A stretch of DNA of 23,757 nucleotides from Streptomyces sp. NRRL F-5630 (GTDB lineage Bacteria; Actinomycetota; Actinomycetes; Streptomycetales; Streptomycetaceae), in the NCBI RefSeq assembly GCF_000719475.1, contig NZ_JOGO01000084.1, forward strand, positions 1-23,757, in the 5' to 3' direction. The position numbers and the translations under genes are program-made. The notes below the pieces were generated by a model, which saw nothing but the letters and a program-made list of their open reading frames with translations, ran no database searches and had not been told where the DNA came from. This document shows, piece by piece, positions 1 to 12,988 of the stretch; positions within the stretch are counted from its first letter, which is position 1; the number at the start of each line of letters is the position of its first letter.

Positions 1-43
1 CGCCATCGCCGGCCTCGTCTCCGACCGCACCGCCAACATCTGA
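1..43 (+). CDS. C-terminal end of an unidentified protein (partial)
   Basis: The first 43 bases read in one open frame from base 2 as AIAGLVSDRTANI followed by a TGA stop at 41-43. This has normal high-GC codon use and is followed by a 112-bp gap before the UvrA-like gene, so it looks like the tail of a real upstream gene on the same strand. Thirteen residues are too few to assign a family. Confidence 0.5.
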   Translation, partial: AIAGLVSDRTANI

Positions 44-155
44 AGGCCGCCGTGAGCAAGGCCAACACACCTCACCGGCTATCACGCACCAACTCGTTAG
101 GGTCGGCAGAACCAGCCCCGCGCCGCCGCGCCCCGCACGGACGGAGTTCTCCCGC

Positions 156-2537
<2,382 letters not shown>

Positions 2538-2545
2538 GACCGAAC

Positions 2546-2771
2546 ACCAGCCCCCTCAACCGCCAAGAAGCCGGGCCCCAACCCAGCGCCTCCAGCGGCC
2601 GAGAGCGGGCCCCGACTCAACCCCTCGGGCATCTGAGAAGGGGCCGCCTTCGAGGCGCGGAGCCCCAAATCAGCCCCTCCGGCTTTCGAGAAGCGGCCCC
2701 AGCCCAGCCCCTTCAGCCTTCGAGGCACCGGGCCTTCACATCAGTCCCTCCGGCGTTTGAGGAGCGGGGCC
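2546..2771. repeat. Cluster of degenerate Streptomyces interspersed repeats
   Basis: About seven imperfect copies of a 33-35 bp element stand head to tail between the UvrA-like gene and argG. The clearest unit is at 2735-2771 and contains CAGTCCCTCCGGCGTTTGAG followed by GAGCGGGGCC. Others start near 2546, 2581, 2614, 2646 (shortened), 2667 and 2701. All share a C-rich left part, a central CTCCGGC-TTTGAG-like core and a G-rich right end. This core is common in intergenic regions of Streptomyces chromosomes, which is from general knowledge and not searched here. The copies differ enough to look old. No coding frame across them is convincing, and there are no clonal spacers as in a CRISPR array. 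Confidence 0.7.
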
Positions 2772-2857
2772 CGGGGCGGGGCCCCGAGTCTTGTCCCGGC
2801 GGGACCAGGGGCACAGCCCCGAGCCCTGTCCCAACGGGGCCCGGGGCGGAGCCCCGG
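2766..2857. repeat. Two GGGGCCCGGGGCGG-AGCCCC hairpin elements, 70 bp apart
   Basis: Bases 2766-2786 and 2836-2857 are near-identical copies of GGGGCCCGGGGCGG followed by GCCCC or AGCCCC. Each can fold on itself into a GC hairpin. Between them is a related GGGACCAGGGGCACAGCCCC. They continue the repeat cluster to their left and lie just before the argG promoter. They may help terminate transcription from the UvrA-like gene, but there is no T-run. Confidence 0.55.
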
Positions 2858-2880
2858 AATCCGCCGCCGCCGGGCAGGAT

Positions 2881-4382
<1,502 letters not shown>

Positions 4383-4434
4383 ACCGCGCGGACGGCGGCC
4401 CTGCGGCCGTCACCGCCACGGGAAGCACATACGA

Positions 4435-4469
4435 GGAGGGGCCCGGCGCACCACGCGCCGGGCCCCTCC
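4435..4469. terminator. Hairpin terminator between convergent argG and the CPBP gene
   Basis: GGAGGGGCCCGGCGC (4435-4449) and its exact complement (4455-4469) form a perfect 15-bp stem with a five-base ACCAC loop, 52 bp after the argG stop. There is no T-run, as is usual in Streptomyces. It could serve both converging transcripts. Confidence 0.85.
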
Positions 4470-4565
4470 CGCGCGGGTCGCCGGGCGGCCCCGTACCCGT
4501 GCCGCTCCCCGCCTGAGCCCGCCGACGCCCTGAGCCCCGCCGACAGCTTCAGCCCACCAGCACCC

Positions 4566-5366
4566 TCAGCCCGTCGGCAGCCAGTCCACCCGGCCCGCGA
4601 GCAGCGCGAAGCCGACGAAGGCGCCGATGTCGAGGAAGGAGTGCGCGACGACGAGCGGCCCCACCCGCCCCCACCTGCGGTACAGGAGCACGAAGAGCAC
4701 GCCCATCGCGACGTTCCCGAAGAAGCCGCCGATTCCCTGGTAGAGGTGGTACGAGCCGCGCAGCACCGAGCCCGCCACGAGCGCCGCCATCGGGCTCCAC
4801 CCCAACTGCCCCAGCCTGCGCAGCAGATAGCCCACGACGATGACCTCTTCGAGTACCGCGTTCTGCACCGCCGAGAGCACCAGGACCGGGTACTTCCACC
4901 ACACGTCGGGCAGTGCCTCGGGCACCACGGTGAGGTTGAAGCCGAGGCCGCGCGCCCCCAGATAAAAGGCGATGCCGACGCTGCCGACCACCGCCGCGAC
5001 CAGGGCGCCGCGCCCGAGGTCGCTCCCCGGCCTGCGCAGATCGAACCCGAGGTCCCGGGCGCTCGCCCGCTCCCGCGTCAGCAGGTGCAGCACGAGCGCC
5101 ACAGGGACGAGCGCGCTCGCGATCCCGAAGAGCTGCCACGCCAGGTCCAGCCACGGACGCCCCGGCGCGGCCGAGGAGTTCATCGTGGCGGCCTGGTCCT
5201 TGAGACCCCCGGGGCGGGTCACCGAACCGATGAAGCTGATCAGCGCGGAAACGCCGCTCGCACCGAGCGAGAGCGCGAGGACGAGCAGCGTCTCGTTACG
5301 GATGATTCGTCTCGCGGGCCCCTCACCGGGAAAAGTTCCGGCCACCAGGCCCTCCTCAACGGGCAC
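4566..5366 (-). CDS. CPBP-family intramembrane metalloprotease-like protein
   Basis: A 266-residue integral membrane protein with several hydrophobic segments (about 26-48, 75-95, 118-138, 158-176 and the C-terminal third). The CPBP (CAAX protease / bacteriocin-processing, Abi) motifs are recognisable: E173-E174 in AVLEEVIVVGYLLRRLG, H207 in SYHLYQG and H242 with D246 in AHSFLD. The usual EExxxR motif lacks the arginine at its fifth position, a variant also common in actinobacterial members as I recall. Family members are glutamate-dependent membrane proteases or prenyl-protein processing homologues; the substrate of this one is unknown. The start is a GTG with GGAGG at 5372-5376, five bases away. 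It is convergent with argG and alone in its unit. Confidence 0.88.
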   Translation of the reverse strand: MPVEEGLVAGTFPGEGPARRIIRNETLLVLALSLGASGVSALISFIGSVTRPGGLKDQAATMNSSAAPGRPWLDLAWQLFGIASALVPVALVLHLLTRERASARDLGFDLRRPGSDLGRGALVAAVVGSVGIAFYLGARGLGFNLTVVPEALPDVWWKYPVLVLSAVQNAVLEEVIVVGYLLRRLGQLGWSPMAALVAGSVLRGSYHLYQGIGGFFGNVAMGVLFVLLYRRWGRVGPLVVAHSFLDIGAFVGFALLAGRVDWLPTG

Positions 5367-6022
5367 AGCTGCCTCCAGTTGACCGTTTCTGCCTCATCAT
5401 CATCGCCCGGCCGGCGTGCCGCCCGAGCCCCGGGGCTCGCACCACCACACACGTGAGGTTCGCGCCGGTGCTCCGCCACCGCGCGGACCCGTCCGGCGCT
5501 TCACCGGGCCGCCTCCAGGGGATCACGAGTCCCTGTGGGATCACGGGGTCCCGCGCGGCCGGGCGACCAGCCCGTTCCACCGCACGCGTCAGCACGCGCA
5601 CGACGCAGACCACACGTGTGGCGTCCCAGGGAGCCGAACGGCCGCCGCGCCCGAGAGCGAGAAGGAAGAAGAAGGAACCCCTGGCCGGAGACGTCATGAG
5701 GTGGCCGCGGAGGACCGCGCCATCCGCGGCGGCCCGAGAACCGCGGCCGGGGAAGAACGGCCGCGCGGGCCACGGTCCTCGTCATGGCGGAAGTCGCCGG
5801 TACCGGCATCGTGGCGCGGAACCCCCGAGGCCATCGGCGACGCACTCGGGGAGGCCGGCAGCGGATCGCAACACCGCCCCCGCTCACACTCGCCCTTCGC
5901 CGGGGCCACAGCGGAGGACCCGGCCCAGGCCCTCACGGGCGGGCGAGGCACAGGCCCTCACGCGCGGACCCGGCCCAGGCCCTCACGTGCAGCCGAGGCC
6001 CCGCCCTCGCGCAGAGGCGCGC
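5367..6022. other. Intergenic stretch of about 650 bp without a convincing gene
   Basis: It lies between the GTG of the CPBP gene and the 3' end of the ligase-like gene, both minus strand, so it should hold the CPBP promoter and the ligase terminator. Open frames here, including a minus-strand frame at 5356-5697, are arginine/proline-rich, lack good ribosome-binding sites and have no recognisable domain. Visible structure: a perfect 14-base palindrome GAGCCCCGGGGCTC near 5425-5438, a 12-base palindrome CCACACGTGTGG (5610-5621), a GGGATCACG direct repeat (5519 and 5537), and a 22-bp direct repeat listed separately. No clear -35/-10 pair was found. Confidence 0.6.
5916..5987. repeat. 22-bp direct repeat, 50-bp period, with a partial third copy
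   Basis: The 22 bases starting GGACCCGGCCCAGGCC and ending CTCACG occur at 5916-5937 and again exactly at 5966-5987. The 3' part CAGGCCCTCACG also occurs at 5951-5962. They lie 35-107 bp downstream of the ligase-like gene's stop in its transcription sense. No function is apparent. Confidence 0.65.
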
Positions 6023-7516
6023 TCAGCCCCGCGCCTCCCACAAGTGCACCGGCTCGTCCGCCCGGCTCAGCTCCGCGTACCGCCGCGTCATCGCGGCCAG
6101 CGCCTCCCCCCGCTCCAGACCCCGCTCGCGCCCCGCCCGGTACGCCGCCACCTGCCACGAGGCCCCGTTCACCCGTCGTCGGCACCGCTCCTCGATCACC
6201 CCGAGATACAGGTCCCTGTCCGCCGGGTCCACTCCCCAGGCGTCCAGCCCCTGCGCCGCCAGCGGCAGCAGTTCCTCACGCACCAGCGTCACCGCGTCCA
6301 CCTCGGTGAGCCCTCCACGCCCCCGCCGCGGCCAGCGCAGCCGCGCGTCGATCCCGTGCCGGCACGCCTCCTGGAAATTGCGCTCCGCCTCGGCGAAGGG
6401 CAGCCGCGTCCACACGGGCCTGCTCTGTACCGCGAGCGTACGGACCAGCCCGTAGTAGAAGGCCGCGTTGGCGACGACGTCGGTGACGGTCGGCCCGGCG
6501 GGCAGCACCCGGTTCTCGACGCGCAGGTGCGGGACGCCCCCGGCGACGCCGTACACGGGCCGGTTCCAGCGGTAGACCGTGCCGTTGTGGAGGCACAGCT
6601 CGTCGAGCCCGGGCACCCCTCCCCCGTCGAGGACCTTCCCCGGGTCCTCGTCGTCGAAGATGGGGAGCAGCGCGGGGAAGTAGCGCAAGTTCTCCTCGAA
6701 GAGTTCGAGCGGCCCCTCGATCCACCGCTCCCCGAACCAGGTACGGGGTCGCACGCCCTGCGCGACGAGTTCGGGTGGGCGGGTGTCGGTGGCCTGCTCG
6801 AAGAGCGGCACCCGCGACTCGCTCCACAGCTCGCGCCCGAAGACGAAGGGGGCGTTGGCCCCGACCGCGATCTGCACCGCCGTCACCGCTTGGGCCGCGT
6901 TCCACACTCCCGCGAAGCGCTCCGGAGTCACTTGCAGATGCAACTGGACGGAGGTGCAGGCGGCCTCCGGCATGATCGACCCGGTGGTGCAGGAGAGGTG
7001 CTCGGGCCCTTCGATGTCGAGGCTGAAGTCCTCGCCGCGCGCGGCCACGATCTGCTCGTTGAGCAGGGTGTACCGGTCGACGGCGGAGAAATTCGCCTCC
7101 ACCAGGTGTTCCTGCCCGAGCGTCGGGAGAATGCCGATCATCAATACGCCCGCGTCCCGCTGCGCGGCCTGCCGGTGCGCGTAGGCGAGACCCGTGCGGA
7201 GTTCTTCGGCGAGCTGATCGAGGACCCGGCCGCCGAGGCGGTGCGGGGCGATATTGACCTCAAGGTTGAACATTCCCAGCTCGGTCTGGAAATCGCGGCT
7301 CGCGATGCGTTCGAGCACTTCCCCGTTGACCATTCGGGGAAGACCGTCGGGGCCCGCGAGATTGAGTTCGATCTCCAGGCCCATGAGGTTCTTCGGGCGG
7401 TCGAAGCTCCCTTCTCGCAGAAGCCGCTCCAGACCGTCCAGACACTGCCGCAACTTCGCCCGGTAGCGTCGGCGGTCGGACAGGTCGAATATGCCCGCCG
7501 CGACCTTCTCCCCCAT
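6023..7516 (-). CDS. Glutamate-cysteine ligase family (GCS2-type) protein
   Basis: A 497-residue soluble protein of the glutamine-synthetase-like ATP-grasp carboxylate-amine ligase fold used by glutamate-cysteine ligases. Family marks include PKNLMGLEIELNL (about residues 41-53, an acidic metal-binding strand), the following TELGMFNLEVNIAP, and GSIMPEAACTSVQLHLQV in the middle. It is longer than YbdK-type members (about 370 residues). Streptomyces make mycothiol rather than glutathione, so a gamma-glutamylcysteine-forming enzyme could serve ergothioneine synthesis (EgtA) or make another gamma-glutamyl compound. No egtBCD genes are next to it, so I give no symbol. The ATG at 7516 is preceded by AGGAGGGG (near 7526-7532) with about ten bases spacing. 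A small GGCCGG-CCGGCC hairpin (7541-7557) lies just upstream in the leader. Confidence 0.85.
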   Translation of the reverse strand: MGEKVAAGIFDLSDRRRYRAKLRQCLDGLERLLREGSFDRPKNLMGLEIELNLAGPDGLPRMVNGEVLERIASRDFQTELGMFNLEVNIAPHRLGGRVLDQLAEELRTGLAYAHRQAAQRDAGVLMIGILPTLGQEHLVEANFSAVDRYTLLNEQIVAARGEDFSLDIEGPEHLSCTTGSIMPEAACTSVQLHLQVTPERFAGVWNAAQAVTAVQIAVGANAPFVFGRELWSESRVPLFEQATDTRPPELVAQGVRPRTWFGERWIEGPLELFEENLRYFPALLPIFDDEDPGKVLDGGGVPGLDELCLHNGTVYRWNRPVYGVAGGVPHLRVENRVLPAGPTVTDVVANAAFYYGLVRTLAVQSRPVWTRLPFAEAERNFQEACRHGIDARLRWPRRGRGGLTEVDAVTLVREELLPLAAQGLDAWGVDPADRDLYLGVIEERCRRRVNGASWQVAAYRAGRERGLERGEALAAMTRRYAELSRADEPVHLWEARG

Positions 7517-8072
7517 CGAAGCATCCCCTCCTGAATGGACGGCCGGGTGCTCCGGCCACGAGATCCACGGGGGATGATGCCCCGGCCCGCTGATCCGTAA
7601 CGCCCTGCGGACATCTCATTGCCGATAGGCAGTCAGATACCCTCGTACGGCACATTCCCAGGGCATGGCCGGGCAAATCGGGGGGCCCGCCCGGATATCA
7701 CGGACTTTTCCCCTCCCACCGATCTCCCGCCGGCCTCCCGACGCTCTGCCTCTGGATCTTCCGGCGGTCCTGGTGAATATCGCCGACGACTACTGGACGA
7801 CCACACCAGGAGCACATGCCGAGGTCACTGGCGCGGTACCCGCGAAATCAATGGTGAAACCTTCACGGAAAAGACCTGATAGTGACTTGCCCGCAATAAG
7901 CGCGACAGCTAGCGGAAACCCCGGGCGAACACGCATCGTATAAACTCTGGGCACGAGGTGGAGAGTTGGTGCTTGCGCGCCGGAGTCGAGAGCATCCTCC
8001 GTATCGCGCGAGCGGACAGAGCCGTCGTACCGCCCGCTCCACCAGCCTGTCGCACGAGAGAGGCTCCCGCCC
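7517..8072. other. Divergent intergenic region with a possible promoter for the 8073 gene
   Basis: This 556-bp stretch separates the divergent ligase-like gene and the 8073 gene and is locally less GC-rich near 7780-7950. A TATAAA (7939-7944) could be a -10 for the rightward gene, with a start near 7951 and a leader of about 120 bases. No good -35 TTGACA-like box sits 17 bp upstream; instead GGAAAC (7914-7919) resembles an ECF-sigma -35. The palindrome GTGAA-ACC-TTCAC (7854-7866) is an operator candidate. Frames within it, such as 7665-7943, look non-coding. Confidence 0.4.
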
Positions 8073-8669
8073 ATGCCCTTGCACCTTCCGCCTGCCCCCG
8101 CGGCCAGCTTGCGCAGCGTCCGCACCGCCCTGGCGTCGCCGACCGCCGTCCACGAGGCGCCCACCCCCGCGCTGCGCACCGCACGTGGCCCGCTCATCGC
8201 CGAGCCGGGCCTCCCGGTGCACGTCCTGGACCCCACCGCCCCCCGCTCGGCGGGGCGCACCCGCCTGAACTCCTGGCGCTTCACCATTCGCAACGGCGAT
8301 CGTCCGCTCGCGGTGGGCGAGGCACGGCTCACGGCGGACGGGTGGACCTTCTCGCACTTCTTCGAGGGCCCGTACGTCAACGCCGCCGACCGGGCCCTGC
8401 ACGAGGCGGACGCCCTGAGCACCCCGTACCAGGCGCGGCTGCTCTCCGTTCCCGCCCTCTACATGCTCATGCTGTGGCTGCACACCGATGTCGCCGACAT
8501 GGCGGCGGAGAGCGCGCTCGGCGAGCAGGACCTCCTGGTGCCGCTCGCTCCGGCCCCGCCCGGCTTCACCGCGTACCTGCCGTTGCGCGCCGCGCAGTTC
8601 CTGCCCGTGCTCGAACGGAGGCTGGCTCCCCCGGTATCCCCCGCCGGGCTGCTCGACAGCCTCGCCTGA
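8073..8669 (+). CDS. Unidentified 198-residue protein
   Basis: I do not recognise the family with confidence. The 198 residues contain an N-terminal alanine/proline-rich part (1-55), then a more ordered region with SWRFTIRNGDRPLAVGEARL, FSHFFEGPYVNAADRALHEA and VPALYMLMLWLHTD, and a C-terminal proline-rich end. It has no signal peptide, no convincing membrane span and no catalytic motif I can name. Codon use is normal for the window, with GC-rich third positions throughout. The ATG at 8073 is preceded by GAGAGAGG (8056-8063) at a workable distance. A perfect hairpin follows at 8683-8706. It appears to be a stand-alone gene transcribed from the 7517-8072 region. It is probably real because of the ribosome-binding site, codon bias and terminator; function is unknown. 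Confidence 0.75.
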   Translation: MPLHLPPAPAASLRSVRTALASPTAVHEAPTPALRTARGPLIAEPGLPVHVLDPTAPRSAGRTRLNSWRFTIRNGDRPLAVGEARLTADGWTFSHFFEGPYVNAADRALHEADALSTPYQARLLSVPALYMLMLWLHTDVADMAAESALGEQDLLVPLAPAPPGFTAYLPLRAAQFLPVLERRLAPPVSPAGLLDSLA

Positions 8670-8682
8670 GGACGGCCCGGGT

Positions 8683-8706
8683 GCCGTAGTCCCGAGGGAC
8701 TACGGC
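8683..8706 (+). terminator. Hairpin after the 8073 gene
   Basis: GCCGTAGTCCC (8683-8693) and GGGACTACGGC (8696-8706) form a perfect 11-bp inverted repeat with a two-base centre, 14 bp after the stop. A second, bulged hairpin (8771-8782 with 8800-8810) lies further downstream. No T-run is present. Confidence 0.6.
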
Positions 8707-8924
8707 GAACCACCCGAACGGGCAAGGGCGTTCAGCGAACCGCCCGCACGGGTGAAGCGTCCCTGTCCGAGGAGGCCCGCTCTCGCGAAATCCCTGCGGG
8801 AGCGGCCTCCCAGGGGAAGACTGGGAGCAGCAACCGAAATACGGGGGATGCGGTCATGACCATCGAGGAGCCCACCGGCGTCACGAGCCGGCCGAGCCCC
8901 ACCAGCCAGCGAGAGACCCGGACC

Positions 8925-9128
8925 ATGTGCCAGCACCAACCACCCTGCCCCACCGCCCTCTCCGCCGACCGGGACGCCGCCCTGCCGGTCGCCCACCACC
9001 CGGAGCAGGGCTGGAGCCTGCTGTGCAACGGGGTGCTGCTCTTCGAGGACACCGGCGAACTCCTGCCCGACGGCAGTGTCATCGCCCCGCACCGCCCGAC
9101 GGCGGGCACGGTGACGACGGCGGCCTGA
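8925..9128 (+). CDS. DUF5999-family small protein
   Basis: A 67-residue protein beginning MCQHQPPCPTAL, with HPEQGWSLLCNGVLLFEDTG and LLPDG in the middle. This is the pattern of the DUF5999 family of small, widely conserved Streptomyces proteins of unknown function. C2, H4, C8 and the cysteine in SLLCNG could form a metal site, which is inference. The frame opens earlier, at an ATG at 8856 with GGGGGA in front of it, adding 23 residues of low-complexity sequence. I prefer 8925 because family members as I know them start at MCQH, although its ribosome-binding site (GAGAGA, 8911-8916) is weaker. The stop is followed by a strong bidirectional terminator. Confidence 0.82.
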   Translation: MCQHQPPCPTALSADRDAALPVAHHPEQGWSLLCNGVLLFEDTGELLPDGSVIAPHRPTAGTVTTAA

Positions 9129-9153
9129 GCCGCCCGGACGGCCCGGCCGAACG

Positions 9154-9198
9154 ACGCGGGGCCGGTACGGAGGGACGATCTCCGTACCGGCCCCGCGT
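9154..9198. terminator. Bidirectional hairpin terminator between the DUF5999 gene and gcvP
   Basis: CGCGGGGCCGGTACGGA (9155-9171) pairs perfectly with 9181-9197, extended by an outer A-T pair and an inner G-C pair to about 19 bp with a seven-base loop. It sits between two convergent stops (9128 and 9243) and can fold equally on both transcripts. Confidence 0.85.
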
Positions 9199-9242
9199 AC
9201 GCCGTCCGGGTGGCTCAGGCCGCCCTCGGGTGGCGGACCCGC

Positions 9243-12128
<2,886 letters not shown>

Positions 12129-12160
12129 CTGCGGGGGCCTCCTGGTCGGCGCGACCTGCA

Positions 12161-12185
12161 CCGGATACCGCCTGCGGGTACCCGG
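12161..12185 (-). promoter_or_regulatory. Hairpin in the gcvP riboswitch expression platform
   Basis: Between the second aptamer and the gcvP ribosome-binding site, CCGGATACC (12161-12169) pairs with GGTACCCGG (12177-12185), nine pairs including one wobble, around a seven-base loop. No T-run follows in the gcvP sense, so it is not an obvious intrinsic terminator. It may take part in translational control or Rho-dependent termination. Confidence 0.45.
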
Positions 12186-12196
12186 ACGGCCTCCCC

Positions 12197-12410
12197 CTCT
12201 GTCATCCGGACCTGAGAGCTTCACCTTCACGGGCGCACGCGCCCGGCCAGGCTTTCACCGTCGGTGAGGACCGTCGCCCCGCGTTCCCGCCGGACGCGTC
12301 CTGCTTTCCAGAGTGACCTCACCCGCGCGGTACAGGGGCCTGAGAGATTCCGGGGAGGATTTGCTCCTTCGGCGTCCCCGGTTTCCAGCTCCGGGGCACT
12401 CTCCCGCACA
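12197..12410 (-). promoter_or_regulatory. Tandem glycine riboswitch upstream of gcvP
   Basis: Read on the minus strand, aptamer 1 starts with GGGAGAGTGCCCCGGAGC near 12407 and closes with GGAATCTCTCAGGCCCC near 12337. A short linker leads to aptamer 2, which starts at CTCTGGAAAGCAGGACG near 12315 and ends with GAAGCTCTCAGGTCC near 12205. The conserved CTCTCAGG 3' strand occurs twice, as expected for the cooperative tandem class. It lies directly before gcvP, matching the known role of this RNA in switching on glycine cleavage. Exact ends are approximate. Confidence 0.93.
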
Positions 12411-12429
12411 GGGTCAGCAGCCAATGGCC

Positions 12430-12459
12430 AGCGTACCAGCGGCGCGCCGGGCGGGTCAG
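12430..12459 (-). promoter_or_regulatory. Promoter for the gcvP riboswitch transcript
   Basis: On the minus strand CTGACC (12454-12459) and TACGCT (12430-12435) are 18 bp apart and resemble a housekeeping -35/-10 pair. The start would fall near 12423, about 13 bases before the first riboswitch stem. The fit of position to riboswitch supports it. Confidence 0.6.
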
Positions 12460-12559
12460 GGGCGGCGGGACGCCGAGTGGCCGCCGGAGCCGAAGTGCCT
12501 TTACGTAGGGGTACGAGCCCTACGGCCCCGCAGCGCGGGCGCCGACACCAGGAGGTGCC

Positions 12560-12931
12560 GTGGAGACCGATATCGACCCGCACGCCCTGATCGGTCGCAA
12601 GGCGGTGGACAGCGAGGGTGTCAGGATCGGCACCGTGGACGAGGTCTACCTCGACGACGCCACCGGGATCCCCGAGTGGGCGGCGATACGCACCGGCCTC
12701 TTCAGCAGGGACGCCTTCGTCCCCCTGGAGCCGAGCCGGCTCGTCGCGGGCGTCCTGCGCGTCCCCTTCGCGCGCGCCCTGGTCAAGAACGCGCCCGACT
12801 TCGGCGTCGGCCGCCACCTCTCCCCGCAGCAGGAGCTTGAGCTCTATCGCCACTACGGCCTCGATGCCGGGCCTCCTGAACCGCACGAGGACATCTCGTT
12901 CGGGCACGTCGCCGGCCGCGAGGACGCCTGA
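12560..12931 (+). CDS. PRC-barrel domain protein
   Basis: A 123-residue cytoplasmic protein with one PRC-barrel domain (about residues 8-85): DPHALIGRKAVDSEGVRIG, TVDEVYLDDATGIPEWAAI, then FVPLEPSRL and VPFARALVKNAPDF. PRC barrels are small beta-barrel modules found in photosynthetic reaction centre H subunits and the RNA-processing protein RimM. Stand-alone Streptomyces versions have no established function; some appear stress-related. The start is GTG at 12560 with a complete AGGAGGTG (12550-12557). It diverges from the gcvP riboswitch promoter. The inverted repeat CGTAGGG-CCCTACG (12504-12524) lies about 35 bp upstream of the start and could be an operator or a leader hairpin. It converges on dinB, with 57 bp between the stops. 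Confidence 0.88.
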   Translation: METDIDPHALIGRKAVDSEGVRIGTVDEVYLDDATGIPEWAAIRTGLFSRDAFVPLEPSRLVAGVLRVPFARALVKNAPDFGVGRHLSPQQELELYRHYGLDAGPPEPHEDISFGHVAGREDA

Positions 12932-12988
12932 GAGCCACGCCTCGCCGGTACGCCGTCCTGATACCCCGGCGCCTTCCGGCACGGCCCG

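Noticed and set aside
2546..2771. CRISPR-like array
   Set aside because: Units are directly adjacent and degenerate with no distinct spacers, no conserved repeat and no cas genes nearby.
5356..5697. 113-codon minus-strand frame upstream of the CPBP gene
   Set aside because: Overlaps the CPBP start, is arginine-rich, and has no ribosome-binding site or recognisable domain.
7665..7943. 92-codon plus-strand frame before the 8073 gene
   Set aside because: No ribosome-binding site, no domain, and codon third positions are not GC-biased as in real genes here.
8771..8810. Second terminator before the DUF5999 gene
   Set aside because: The stem GGAGGCCCGCTC/GAGCGGCCTCC has a bulge and a 17-base loop. 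It could equally be a leader structure, so it is mentioned only under the neighbouring hairpin.
12129..12230. 34-residue N-terminal extension of GcvP
   Set aside because: It lies in the glycine riboswitch and expression platform. The ATG at 12128 has a strong AGGAGG and matches family length.
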